The notes below the pieces were generated by a model. That model made no database searches, was not told the DNA's origin, and saw nothing but the letters and a program-made list of their open reading frames with translations. A stretch of DNA of 64,000 nucleotides from Agrobacterium rosae (lineage in GTDB: Bacteria > Pseudomonadota > Alphaproteobacteria > Rhizobiales > Rhizobiaceae), in contig NZ_NXEJ01000005.1 of the NCBI RefSeq assembly GCF_002915175.1, positions 185,688-249,687 of the forward strand, in the 5' to 3' direction. Each line of letters begins with the position of its first letter. Positions within the stretch are counted from its first letter, which is position 1. Shown here one piece after another: positions 19,181 to 27,827 of the stretch. The translations under genes and the position numbers were made by a program.

Positions 19181-20599
19181 CTAGAAGGTTACGGTGCCCA
19201 GCGAGGTGGGCGATGTCATAGCCTTCAAGCCCGCCGCCAACCGGCGAACGTCTTGCGGCGTGAATTTCTCGTAAAAACTCTGGTTCTTGCGGCCAAGCGC
19301 ATGTTCGGCGCTGAAACTTCCGCCGAAATCCTCCACGGCGACCTCGAACACCCACTCTCTTAGAGCATGTTCGAAGCCTGGATCGGCAAGTCTCGGATCG
19401 TCTTTCGCGACCACGAGATTGAAATGCACACCGCCATCGCCAATATGGCCGAAGTCGCAAATCGTGATATCAGGAAAAGCCTCCGGCATTTCCAGTTTCA
19501 TCCGGTCCATAAAGCGCATGATATCGCCGCGCCGAAAGGATAGATCGAAAGCGATCAGCCGTCCCAGATGCTTCACGCCTTCCGACAGAGCATGACGAAG
19601 CGCCCATATTTCATGCGGCGGCCCGACGAAAGCATCGGCAAGCGGCGCATCGTCCCGCTCCCAGATCGCGCCCAGAACCTCTTCGAGTACGGCATCCAGA
19701 GGCTGCTCACCCTCGCGTGGTGCGTTGGAACGGGAGATCTCTGCAAGGATGACGAAATCCGGAACGGCACCGTTCTGGAACGGATTGCGCAGCGATGGAA
19801 CATGGTCCAGGGCCGCACGCACAGCATTGCACGACATGCCTTCGAAGGCGGAGAGATAGCTACCAAGCGCCTCTTCCATCGCGATCAGAAGTCCCGGGAC
19901 TTGATCCAGCGAGGCGGGAACGAGCAGCGCGGTCGCAGTCTGCCGGGGCGCTGGCTCCAGATTGAGCACGCATTCCGTCACGATGCCGAAAGCACCTGAT
20001 GTGCCGATGAATACCTGTTTCCAGTCGATACCGGTATTGTTCTTGCGCAGGCCCGAAGACAGGTCCAGCACCGTGCCCGCTTCATCTCCCAATACGACGG
20101 TCAGACCGAGCGTGTTGCGACGAACATCACCGTAGCGCAGAAAGCGTGAACCGCCGGTGTTGGTGGCAATCATGCCGCCAAGACGTGGATCGGCCCCGAG
20201 GTCGATGGGAAAAAACAGGCCGCTTTCTTCCAGTTTCGCGTTGAGGTCCGATAGTCTCAACCCGGCACCGGCCTTGACGGTGCGATTGATACGATCAAGC
20301 TCATAGGGTGCAGTCAACCGGTCGAGACTGAGAATACCCTGCTGCCCGGAACCGTCAGGCGTAGATCCCGAGACGAGACCCGTATTGCCGGACTGGGGCA
20401 CCAGCGCGATGCCATTCTTCACGCAATAGGCAACAACCGCCGAGACGTCCGCCGTACAGGCCGGACGCGCAACGAAAGCTGCCTTTCCCTGATCGTAACG
20501 AGCACCCGTCTCATATGCGATCATGTCAGCGACCGCCGTCAGCAGGCCCTTATCGCCGAGAATGCGCTTCAGCGCTTCGATATGCCGGGGTTCCGTCAT
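19181..20599 (-). CDS. FAD-linked D-2-hydroxyglutarate dehydrogenase-like oxidoreductase
   Basis: FAD-binding oxidase of 472 aa of the vanillyl-alcohol oxidase/D-lactate dehydrogenase family. The PCMH FAD domain shows VPQSGNTGLVSGSTPDGSG near residue 72 and DPRLGGMIATNTGGSRFLRY (about 140-159), and the C-terminal domain has the metal/substrate part FGHIGDGGVHFNLVV. In this operon the expected substrate is D-2-hydroxyglutarate, the HglS product, oxidised to 2-oxoglutarate. D-lactate or glycolate oxidation cannot be excluded by sequence alone. The start is taken at ATG 20599 (MTEPRHIEALKRILGDKG); the upstream extension would overlap hglS. Confidence 0.88.
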   Translation of the reverse strand: MTEPRHIEALKRILGDKGLLTAVADMIAYETGARYDQGKAAFVARPACTADVSAVVAYCVKNGIALVPQSGNTGLVSGSTPDGSGQQGILSLDRLTAPYELDRINRTVKAGAGLRLSDLNAKLEESGLFFPIDLGADPRLGGMIATNTGGSRFLRYGDVRRNTLGLTVVLGDEAGTVLDLSSGLRKNNTGIDWKQVFIGTSGAFGIVTECVLNLEPAPRQTATALLVPASLDQVPGLLIAMEEALGSYLSAFEGMSCNAVRAALDHVPSLRNPFQNGAVPDFVILAEISRSNAPREGEQPLDAVLEEVLGAIWERDDAPLADAFVGPPHEIWALRHALSEGVKHLGRLIAFDLSFRRGDIMRFMDRMKLEMPEAFPDITICDFGHIGDGGVHFNLVVAKDDPRLADPGFEHALREWVFEVAVEDFGGSFSAEHALGRKNQSFYEKFTPQDVRRLAAGLKAMTSPTSLGTVTF

Positions 20600-20610
20600 C
20601 TCAGCACCTG

Positions 20611-22005
20611 TCACTCCGCAGCAGCAGCGCTGTGGACGACCGTGAGGCATGCTTCAAGCGAAGCACGTTCGATGCCTGCATAATGCTGGAATTCGTCCAG
20701 TACCCCTGCCCCGAGGTCTCGCTCGAACATGACCTGATTGGGACTTGCGACGAATTCCTGCGCGACCTCGTCTCCAAGATTCGACTGGAAGATGCCCGCA
20801 GCGCTGACGGGCAGGAAGTCTTCGTAGACGATGGGATCGAAGCGAACATAAGCTTGCTCGATCGCGTCCTCGAGACCAAGCGCCGACACTTTTGCCACAT
20901 TGCCTTTCTCTGTCAGTGAATAGCTAAAATAGCCAAGTCCGGCTTTGCGGATGGAATTCCAGTCATCCGGGAAGGCCGTGAAGACATCGGCCAATGCGGC
21001 TTCATAGGCATCGGAATTCGAGCCATCTGCGGCAGGGCGTACTCGGGTCCGCGTCTCGTTGAGCAAAGCATCATAAAGCGCCCGCCCCTTTGGCGTCAGC
21101 GCTACACCACGCTGCTCGATTTCGCCGAAACGGGCCGTGTGCGAGCCTTCCTGCCATGTGCCGTCTGCCCCGATGAAGGATACGGCTTCTTCCAGCGCCT
21201 TGAACGAAGTCTGGCGCAGAAGGATCGGACATTTGCGTGTCGGCGGACCTTCGACTACGGCCTTGGGCGCAATCCCCTCATCGGGCATCAAGGCCTGCAC
21301 CCTGTCGATGTCTAGGGTGCGCGGTGTCAGATGGTTGATATGCGGTCCCTTGAAGGACACCACATCGGCGATCAGCCTGTGCGCATCATGCAGCCGCGTG
21401 TACATCTTAACATCGACGATGGCTTTGTCGTGCCAACGGAAGGTTTCCAGCACTTCCTGAATGAAACGCGACGTATCTGCGGCATCGAGACCGCCTTCCT
21501 GTTCTGCCTTTTCGACAAGCGCGACCGCCACATCCGTGAAAATCTTGCGGGAGGCAAGAACCGTCGCAGCTTCCGTGCGCAACGCTTCGTCCGCAATCAG
21601 ATCAAGCCGAAGTAGCGAGGTGAAAACGCGGAAAGGATTGCGGTTGAGGCTCTTTTCTCCAACTGGGCGGAAGGCCGTGGAATGAACGGGAACACCAGCT
21701 GTGGAAAGGTCATAATAGCCGACCGGATACATGCCCATGACAGCGAAAACGCGACGCATCATGGAAAGCTCTTCCGGGCTGCCGAGCCGGATTGCACCAT
21801 GGCGCTCTTCCGAAATCCGCTCCAACGTATCCGTTGCTTCCAACCGCTCCTTGAGATGCTGATCCGCCGCGAGCGTCGCACTGTTCACCTTGGCGACCAG
21901 AGACATCAACGTGGCATAAGCCGGAACTTCGTCCCGGTACATCGCTGACATGGCCATAGAAAAATCTGAACGGATATCATCGGGAGAGATGAAAGAAACT
22001 GTCAC
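20611..22005 (-). CDS. hglS: 2-oxoadipate dioxygenase/decarboxylase (HglS, DUF1338)
   Basis: Fe(II) enzyme of 464 aa of the former DUF1338 family, shown in Pseudomonas putida to convert 2-oxoadipate to D-2-hydroxyglutarate with O2 and loss of CO2. Candidate metal ligands by position are His in SEERHGAIRLG (about 69), His in GPHINHLTPRTLD (about 225) and Glu in RFGEIEQRGVALT (about 295), about one residue off the positions I recall for the P. putida enzyme. The arginine in RHGAIR would hold the substrate carboxylate. The start is GTG at 22005, with GAGG nine bases upstream. First gene of the lysine operon; the 160-base gap upstream presumably holds its promoter. Confidence 0.92.
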   Translation of the reverse strand: MTVSFISPDDIRSDFSMAMSAMYRDEVPAYATLMSLVAKVNSATLAADQHLKERLEATDTLERISEERHGAIRLGSPEELSMMRRVFAVMGMYPVGYYDLSTAGVPVHSTAFRPVGEKSLNRNPFRVFTSLLRLDLIADEALRTEAATVLASRKIFTDVAVALVEKAEQEGGLDAADTSRFIQEVLETFRWHDKAIVDVKMYTRLHDAHRLIADVVSFKGPHINHLTPRTLDIDRVQALMPDEGIAPKAVVEGPPTRKCPILLRQTSFKALEEAVSFIGADGTWQEGSHTARFGEIEQRGVALTPKGRALYDALLNETRTRVRPAADGSNSDAYEAALADVFTAFPDDWNSIRKAGLGYFSYSLTEKGNVAKVSALGLEDAIEQAYVRFDPIVYEDFLPVSAAGIFQSNLGDEVAQEFVASPNQVMFERDLGAGVLDEFQHYAGIERASLEACLTVVHSAAAAE

Positions 22006-22167
22006 GGCGCTTTACCTCGTGGCATAGAATAATGAACTTCATGCATTAAAGACACTATACCAGCCCCATAATGACAAATATCGCGACTCTTTAGACTATG
22101 TTGATGCGAATACAGAATGGTTACGGATGAACGGAATGGCGCATTGTAAGCACCCTGCCACTTTATC

Positions 22168-22926
22168 TCAAAGAGATGCAGTAATGCCGCCATCGACATA
22201 AAGCGTGTGACCGTTCACGAATGACGAAGCATCGGATGCTAGGAAGATACAAGCGCCGACAAGTTCCTCGACTTTACCCCAGCGCGCGGCCGGAGTGCGT
22301 TTTTCCAGCCAGGCGGAGAAGGTCTCGTCGCTGACCAGAGCCGCGTTAAGCGGTGTATCGAAGTAACCTGGCGCGATGGCGTTGCACTGAAGACCGTATT
22401 TTGCCCAATCGGTTGCCATGCCCTTGGTCAGGTTGCCAACAGCACCTTTAGTGGCCGTATAAGGCGCGATGCCGGGCCGAGCGAGTGCGGTCTGGACACT
22501 GGCGATGTTGATAATCTTTCCCTTGCCGCGCGCTATCATGTGACGAGCAACGGCTTGGCCAACGTTGAAGACGCTTGAGACGTTGGTGCGCAACAGGCGT
22601 TCGAATGCGTCGGCTGGAAAATCTTCCAGTGCAGTACGAAACTGCATGCCGGCATTGTTCACGAGAATATCGATAGCACCCGTGTCAGCTTCAAAACGAT
22701 CGATGGCCTCGCGTGCCGCCTGGTGATCCGTAGCGTCGAAGGCCAGAATATCGACTGGTGCCTCGAACCCTTCCGCTGCCGTCTTGAGCTTGGTTTCATC
22801 ACGCCCGTTGAGGACAATTTTGGCACCCGCATCTTGAAGTCCCTTCGCGAGGGCCAGCCCTATTCCCTGCGACGAACCCGTAATCAGGGCGCGTTTTCCC
22901 TTGAGATCGAAAAGGCTCAACGACAT
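22168..22926 (-). CDS. Short-chain dehydrogenase (gluconate 5-dehydrogenase-like)
   Basis: Classical SDR of 252 aa. It shows the cofactor motif ALITGSSQGIGLALAKGL, NNAG (about residues 88-91), the catalytic Ser in IINIASVQTALARPG and the YTATK Tyr-Lys pair, and ends VNGHTLYVDGGITASL. The overall pattern is closest to gluconate 5-dehydrogenases, but sugar-acid or amino-sugar alcohols are possible. GGAGG precedes ATG 22926. It is the last gene of the amino-sugar transport operon, 124 bases after cutC, so it probably processes the imported sugar or a derivative. Confidence 0.85.
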   Translation of the reverse strand: MSLSLFDLKGKRALITGSSQGIGLALAKGLQDAGAKIVLNGRDETKLKTAAEGFEAPVDILAFDATDHQAAREAIDRFEADTGAIDILVNNAGMQFRTALEDFPADAFERLLRTNVSSVFNVGQAVARHMIARGKGKIINIASVQTALARPGIAPYTATKGAVGNLTKGMATDWAKYGLQCNAIAPGYFDTPLNAALVSDETFSAWLEKRTPAARWGKVEELVGACIFLASDASSFVNGHTLYVDGGITASL

Positions 22927-23049
22927 GGCATCCTCCGTTCCACCTTGAAAAGGCGTGTTCTCGGTGTTTTGTTTTATCAATAGCCTCGAATGCCAATCAG
23001 GTCCCCCAGAAAACGGTCGGCTCACTCAGCCAGGCAAACAGCAACAGGT

Positions 23050-23778
23050 TTATTGTGAGGTCTTCAGTCGTGCCTTCAAAGAGCGCACAATCTCAACATT
23101 GGTCTGTTTGACACGAGGTGCTGAAAAGCCAAAAGCTGTGACAACCGGGTTATCAACATCCACGCTAGACGAGCAAGAAGAATGCACTTCCGTCAAATCC
23201 AGCTCCGCAAGCAGCGCACCGATTGTTTCGAGAGTAACACCTGAGCCGGGCATGATGGATATCCGCCCTGAAGCACTCTCGATTGCAGATTTCAGGTCAG
23301 TTAGCCCATCTAGAGCGGAGACGGCGCGCCCCGATGTCAGAATGCGCTCGAAGCCGCAGGCAATAGCAATTTCGATGGCCTCGGCCATGTCAGGCACGAG
23401 ATCGAAGGCGCGGTGCAAGGTGCGTGGCATTGAACCCATGGCGTTTGACAGTCTCGTCAAGGCATCGCGGTCCAGTCGACCATCAGGCAGGTTCGCGCCG
23501 AATACCACACCGCGCAGGCCGCATGACGCGGCAAAACTGATGTCGTTTTCCAGCACGGCAAGTTCGTCTGCGGTGTAGACAAAATCACCGATACGCGGAC
23601 GGATCATCGCATAGCAAGGAATGGGAGACTGTCCGGCGACGCTCATCAACCCCGCAGATGGCGTCAATCCGCCCACTGCGAGCGCGCTGCAAAGCTCGAT
23701 CCTGTCCGCGCCGCCTTCGATTGCGGCGTGCAGGCCTTGGACGTCATCGACACATACTTCCAGCAGAATATCAGCCAT
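23050..23778 (-). CDS. cutC: CutC family protein
   Basis: TIM-barrel protein of 242 aa of the CutC family. The N-terminus is ILLEVCVDDVQGLHAAIEGG, followed by ADRIELCSALAVGGLTPSAG (about residues 24-43). Other motifs are MIRPRIGDFVYT, GVVFGANLPDGRLD, FDLVPDM and ILTSG. The family name comes from copper tolerance in E. coli, but the copper role is disputed and the barrel looks like an enzyme. Its position between the ABC ATPase and an SDR in an amino-sugar operon suggests a sugar-metabolic role here. ATG 23778 is used; the frame upstream overlaps the ATPase gene and is not needed. Confidence 0.88.
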   Translation of the reverse strand: MADILLEVCVDDVQGLHAAIEGGADRIELCSALAVGGLTPSAGLMSVAGQSPIPCYAMIRPRIGDFVYTADELAVLENDISFAASCGLRGVVFGANLPDGRLDRDALTRLSNAMGSMPRTLHRAFDLVPDMAEAIEIAIACGFERILTSGRAVSALDGLTDLKSAIESASGRISIMPGSGVTLETIGALLAELDLTEVHSSCSSSVDVDNPVVTAFGFSAPRVKQTNVEIVRSLKARLKTSQ

Positions 23779-23806
23779 GGGCCGCCTCAATAATTCAACG
23801 GCTTGC

Positions 23807-24808
23807 CTATCGGATGACGTTGCCATCTGCACCAAAACGATGGGTCGCACCACCGGTCGGAGAGGCAGAGACGACATCGTCGGGCGCGTAGGCATGTTCG
23901 CCGAACAGGCGCACTGTCAGCAGGCCGATGATGTCGCTTTCGAGATACACGATGGTGTCAGCCCCCAGATGTTCGACATGCACGACCTTCCCAGACCATG
24001 TGCCGGTGTCGCGTGAGAGCGCCAAATGCTCAGGGCGAATGCCGAGTGTCCTGTAACCACTTTCACCGAGACGCTCAGCATCGATAAAATTCATCTGCGG
24101 CGAGCCGATGAAACCGGCGACGAACAGATTGGCGGGGCGATTGTAAAGCTCCATCGGCGAGCCGACCTGCTCGATGCGACCGGCATTGAGCACCACGATC
24201 TTGTCGGCCAGCGTCATCGCCTCGACCTGGTCATGCGTCACATAGATCATCGTCGCTTTCAGACGCCGATGCAGGCGAGCAATTTCCAGACGGGTCTGTA
24301 CGCGAAGTGCCGCATCGAGGTTGGACAACGGCTCGTCAAAGAGGAACAGCGTCGGCTCGCGGACAATGGCGCGACCGATGGCAACACGCTGACGCTGGCC
24401 GCCTGACAGTTCTGCCGGACGCCGCTCAAGATAGGGCTCAAGCGAAAGTAAGGAAGATGCCTTGGCAACCCGTGTTTCTATCTCGTCTTTCGGCGTTCCG
24501 GCCTGCTTGAGGCCAAGCCCCATATTGTCCTTCACTGTCAGATGCGGATAGAGCGCATAGGACTGGAACACCATCGCTATGCCGCGTTTGGCAGGCGGCA
24601 CTGCCGAAACTTCACGACCGTCGATGACGATCTCGCCTGAACTGATATCTTCCAGCCCTGCAATGGTGCGCAACAGCGTGGACTTGCCGCAACCAGAAGG
24701 GCCGACGAAGATCACGAACTCACCGTCCTTGACCTCGAGGTCTATGCCCTTCAGCACCTCGACAGTGCCAAAGGATTTGGCGACGGATTTGAGTGTCAGA
24801 TTACCCAC
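23807..24808 (-). CDS. Sugar ABC transporter ATP-binding protein (UgpC/MsmK type)
   Basis: ATPase of 333 aa for a CUT1-class sugar importer. Walker A is GPSGCGKST (about residues 37-45), the Q-loop lies in [14 protein letters not shown], the signature is LSGGQRQR, Walker B is [13 protein letters not shown] and the switch His is in [14 protein letters not shown]. The C-terminal ~95 residues form the MalK-type regulatory domain ([10 protein letters not shown]). It follows the permeases and an oxidoreductase on the same strand and would energise that importer; UgpC-type ATPases are sometimes shared between systems. Confidence 0.93.
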   Translation of the reverse strand: MGNLTLKSVAKSFGTVEVLKGIDLEVKDGEFVIFVGPSGCGKSTLLRTIAGLEDISSGEIVIDGREVSAVPPAKRGIAMVFQSYALYPHLTVKDNMGLGLKQAGTPKDEIETRVAKASSLLSLEPYLERRPAELSGGQRQRVAIGRAIVREPTLFLFDEPLSNLDAALRVQTRLEIARLHRRLKATMIYVTHDQVEAMTLADKIVVLNAGRIEQVGSPMELYNRPANLFVAGFIGSPQMNFIDAERLGESGYRTLGIRPEHLALSRDTGTWSGKVVHVEHLGADTIVYLESDIIGLLTVRLFGEHAYAPDDVVSASPTGGATHRFGADGNVIR

Positions 24809-24823
24809 GGATTTTCTCCAGAT

Positions 24824-25882
24824 TCAGAGGTCGACCATACGGCCGGTTCGCGCGCTTTCATCCGCCGCAAGGCAGATGCGCAGCGATTGTACGGCGTCGG
24901 TCATATGTCGGTTGAGATCGATATCCTCGCGGATGGCTCTGAGAACATAAGCCTGTTCGCGGTCGCACAGTTCCTGATGGCCCGGCTCACCCTCCATCTG
25001 GAGAAGCTGGTCAGGCTCTGTAAACTGTCCATCCGGCCCGGTTTTCGCCTTATGCAGGCGGATGGTCGAGGTTTTGGTGTGGGTGTCGATATCGTCGGAT
25101 TTCGCATTCGGATCCATCACAATGGACACAGATCCTTTTGGCGACATCACGTCTTTCACGAAAAACGCGGTTTCCGAAATCATCGGACCCCAGCCTGCCT
25201 CGTACCAGCCAAGTGAGCCATCATCGAAAGTCACCTGAAGGTGGCCGTAATTGTACATATCAGGCGAAATTTCGTCAGATAGACGTAGGCCCATGCCCCG
25301 AACCGACACCGGCTTTGCATCGGTGATCTGACACATGACATCGACATAATGGACGCCGCAATCAACGATCGGCGGCGTGGTCTGCATCAGTGCCTTATGC
25401 TTAGCCCACGTTTTGCCGGAGGACTGCTGGTTGAGGTTCATGCGAAACACGTAAGGTCCGCCGAGTTCGCGGGCGAGCGAGATCAGTTTGATCCACGAGG
25501 GATGATGGCGCAGAATATAGCCGACCACCAGCTTGCGACCATTGGCGCGGGCGCAGGCGATGACGCGCTCCGCATCCGCCACCGTGGTCGCCAGCGGTTT
25601 TTCCACGAACACATGGCAGCCCGCTTCCATGGCCTTGATCGCGAACCCGGCATGGCTGTCGGAATAGGTGTTGATCGAGCACAAGTCTGGTTTCAGTCCC
25701 GCCAAGGCATCATCGAAAGACGGCAGGATCTGGTAACCGCCGAGTTGTTCTGGCAAAGCAGGCGTCGAGCGATTGACGAGACCGACGATGTCGAAACCCG
25801 GATTGGCGGCATAGGCCAGCGCGTGGCTCATACCCATATTGCCGAGACCGGCAACCAGAACTTTCAGAGGTCGTTCGCTCAT
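24824..25882 (-). CDS. Gfo/Idh/MocA family oxidoreductase
   Basis: NAD(P)-dependent dehydrogenase of 352 aa. The Rossmann motif VLVAGLGNMGMSHALAYA lies at about residues 8-25 and the EKPLA motif with its conserved lysine near residue 97; IVDCGVHYVDVM provides the putative catalytic histidine region. It overlaps the permease gene by four bases, so it belongs to the sugar import operon and should oxidise the imported sugar or a derivative (for example a 3-keto intermediate). The exact substrate cannot be read. ATG 25882 is chosen because of the overlap. Confidence 0.88.
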   Translation of the reverse strand: MSERPLKVLVAGLGNMGMSHALAYAANPGFDIVGLVNRSTPALPEQLGGYQILPSFDDALAGLKPDLCSINTYSDSHAGFAIKAMEAGCHVFVEKPLATTVADAERVIACARANGRKLVVGYILRHHPSWIKLISLARELGGPYVFRMNLNQQSSGKTWAKHKALMQTTPPIVDCGVHYVDVMCQITDAKPVSVRGMGLRLSDEISPDMYNYGHLQVTFDDGSLGWYEAGWGPMISETAFFVKDVMSPKGSVSIVMDPNAKSDDIDTHTKTSTIRLHKAKTGPDGQFTEPDQLLQMEGEPGHQELCDREQAYVLRAIREDIDLNRHMTDAVQSLRICLAADESARTGRMVDL

Positions 25883-26718
25883 TTCACTGCTCCTGCCGTG
25901 ATGCCACGGATCAATTGCCGCGAGAAGATTGTGTAGAGAACGAGAACCGGGGCAATCGCCAGCGAAAGGGCTGCGAGAACCGCATTCCAATTGGTCACGA
26001 ACTGGCCGATGAAGATTTGTGTGCCCAGCGTGATTGTCTTCGTCGCCTCACTCGGTGCCAGGATCAGCGGGAACCAGAGATCGTTCCAGATCGGGATCAT
26101 GGTGAAGACCGCAACCGTTGCCATGGATGGACGGATGAGCGGCAGCACCAGCCGGAAGAAAATCTTGTATTCCGACAGCCCGTCAATGCGCCCGGCGTTT
26201 TTGAGATCGTCGGACACGGTGCGCATGAACTCCGACAGGATAAAGATGGCAAGCGGCAGGCCCTGCGCCGTATAGACCAGAATGAGGGCGGTGCGTGTAT
26301 TGACCAGTCCAGTCGCGACCATCCCCTGCAAAATGCCGATAGTTCCCAGGCGAATGGGAATCATGATCCCGAGCGCCATATAGAGACCGAGCAGCGTATT
26401 GCCCCTGAATCGGTATTCAGACAGCGCAAACGCCGCCATAGCTCCAAACAGCAATACCAGCGCAATCGAAACGACAGTGACGATCAGCGAATTCTGCATG
26501 TAATGCACGAAATCGCCTTGCCCTAGCACAGTGGTGTATCCCACCAGGTCGAAGGTCGACGGCATCGGCGGCTGCATCGGATTGCGGAAGATGGCATTTC
26601 GCGACTTGAACGAGTTGATGATCGTCAGCACCACCGGAAACAGCGCGATGGCCGTATACGCAATCAATACGGCATGGGCAGACGCGGTGCGGGCGAAGGA
26701 GGAACGAGCTTTGGACAT
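25879..26718 (-). CDS. Sugar ABC transporter permease (MalG type)
   Basis: Integral membrane permease of 279 aa with about six transmembrane helices, the first at residues ~14-36 (VLIAYTAIALFPVVLTII). The cytoplasmic coupling (EAA) loop reads LKNAGRIDGLSEYKIFFRLV near residue 190. It pairs with the MalF-type permease 15 bases upstream and the UgpC-type ATPase downstream. Confidence 0.92.
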   Translation of the reverse strand: MSKARSSFARTASAHAVLIAYTAIALFPVVLTIINSFKSRNAIFRNPMQPPMPSTFDLVGYTTVLGQGDFVHYMQNSLIVTVVSIALVLLFGAMAAFALSEYRFRGNTLLGLYMALGIMIPIRLGTIGILQGMVATGLVNTRTALILVYTAQGLPLAIFILSEFMRTVSDDLKNAGRIDGLSEYKIFFRLVLPLIRPSMATVAVFTMIPIWNDLWFPLILAPSEATKTITLGTQIFIGQFVTNWNAVLAALSLAIAPVLVLYTIFSRQLIRGITAGAVK

Positions 26719-26733
26719 GTCTTATCTCCCTCC

Positions 26734-27681
26734 TCAGAATTGATAGCGGCGCATGCGGCGCTGAATGGCAAATAGGTAAAAGCTGACCCCGGCAAGGATG
26801 ATGAGGAACATCACTGTCGCGATAGTCGCGCCCATGGACCGGTCCCCGAGTTGAAGCTGGAAGCCGAAGAAAGTGCGATAGAGCAATGTTCCCAGAATAT
26901 CGGTCGATCCATCTGGCCCGGCCAGCGCCCCTTGCACGGTATAGATCAGATCGAAGGCGTTGAAATTGCCGACGAATGTGAGGATGGAGATGATACCGAT
27001 GGAGGGCAGGATCAGCGGCAGCTTGATCTTCCAGAACTGGCTCCAGCCGGTAATACCATCCATTTCGGCTGCTTCGATCACTTCGTCTGGAATGTTCAAA
27101 AGAGCGGCATATATCAGCATCATCGGAATGCCGACATATTGCCAGACCGAAATCAGCGACACCGCGATCAGCGCCGAGCCAGGTCTGCCCAGCCACGGCG
27201 CAAACAGGGATTTCAAATAGACGAGATCAAGCAGCGTTGGTGCGACACCCCAAAGCGGGGACAGAATGAGCTTCCAGATGAAGCCGACGATGACGAAGGA
27301 CAATAGGGTCGGCAAAAAGATGGCCGTGCGGTAGAAAGCTGAGAATCTGAGCTTGGGGAGCGACAACAATGCCGCAAGGGCCACGCCGATAGGATTTTGC
27401 ACCAGCATATGGATCACGAAGAAGATCATATTGTTGAAAAGCGCGTTCCAAAAACTCACGGCCCAGCGATCTTCACCGAACAGGGCTCTGAAATTTTGAA
27501 GGCCGACAAAGACTTTCTGCCCATCCACCTGGTTGAAGAAGGAAAGCCACAGTGTACTGCCGAGCGGAACGATCATGACTGCGGTGTAAACCAGAAATGC
27601 TGGCAGCATGAACACGAGAATATGCCAGCGCACGGGCCGCCGGATCGGTCGTTGATCGTTTGAAGTGATATCGGCGCTCAT
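26734..27681 (-). CDS. Sugar ABC transporter permease (MalF type)
   Basis: Permease of 315 aa with an N-terminal cytoplasmic tail (MSADITSNDQRPIRRPVRWH) and about six transmembrane helices. The coupling loop IEAAEMDGITGWSQFWKIKL at ~216-235 keeps the EAA motif. ATG 27681 is chosen because it lies right before the cytoplasmic tail and hydrophobic start; the frame upstream codes for no membrane-protein sequence. It is separated from the binding-protein gene by 146 bases that hold a strong hairpin. Confidence 0.92.
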   Translation of the reverse strand: MSADITSNDQRPIRRPVRWHILVFMLPAFLVYTAVMIVPLGSTLWLSFFNQVDGQKVFVGLQNFRALFGEDRWAVSFWNALFNNMIFFVIHMLVQNPIGVALAALLSLPKLRFSAFYRTAIFLPTLLSFVIVGFIWKLILSPLWGVAPTLLDLVYLKSLFAPWLGRPGSALIAVSLISVWQYVGIPMMLIYAALLNIPDEVIEAAEMDGITGWSQFWKIKLPLILPSIGIISILTFVGNFNAFDLIYTVQGALAGPDGSTDILGTLLYRTFFGFQLQLGDRSMGATIATVMFLIILAGVSFYLFAIQRRMRRYQF

Positions 27682-27788
27682 GGGACCAGTCCGAACTGTC
27701 TTGGAAAAATGGGGGTGCACGTAACGTCGGCACAAACCCGCGAAGCCGTTTATCTGGCTGTAGAGAGCAGAGCTTAAGCCAATAGGCA

Positions 27789-27820
27789 GATGCATGGCGG
27801 TTGCTTAACCGCCATGCATC
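27789..27820 (-). repeat. Intercistronic hairpin after the sugar-binding protein gene
   Basis: Perfect 14-bp inverted repeat (GATGCATGGCGGTT, loop GCTT, complement) 7 bases past the binding-protein stop and 107 bases before the permease start, with no strong T-tract. Such hairpins commonly protect the upstream mRNA or partly stop transcription, so that the binding protein is made in excess over the permease. Confidence 0.7.
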
Positions 27821-27827
27821 TCAAGCT

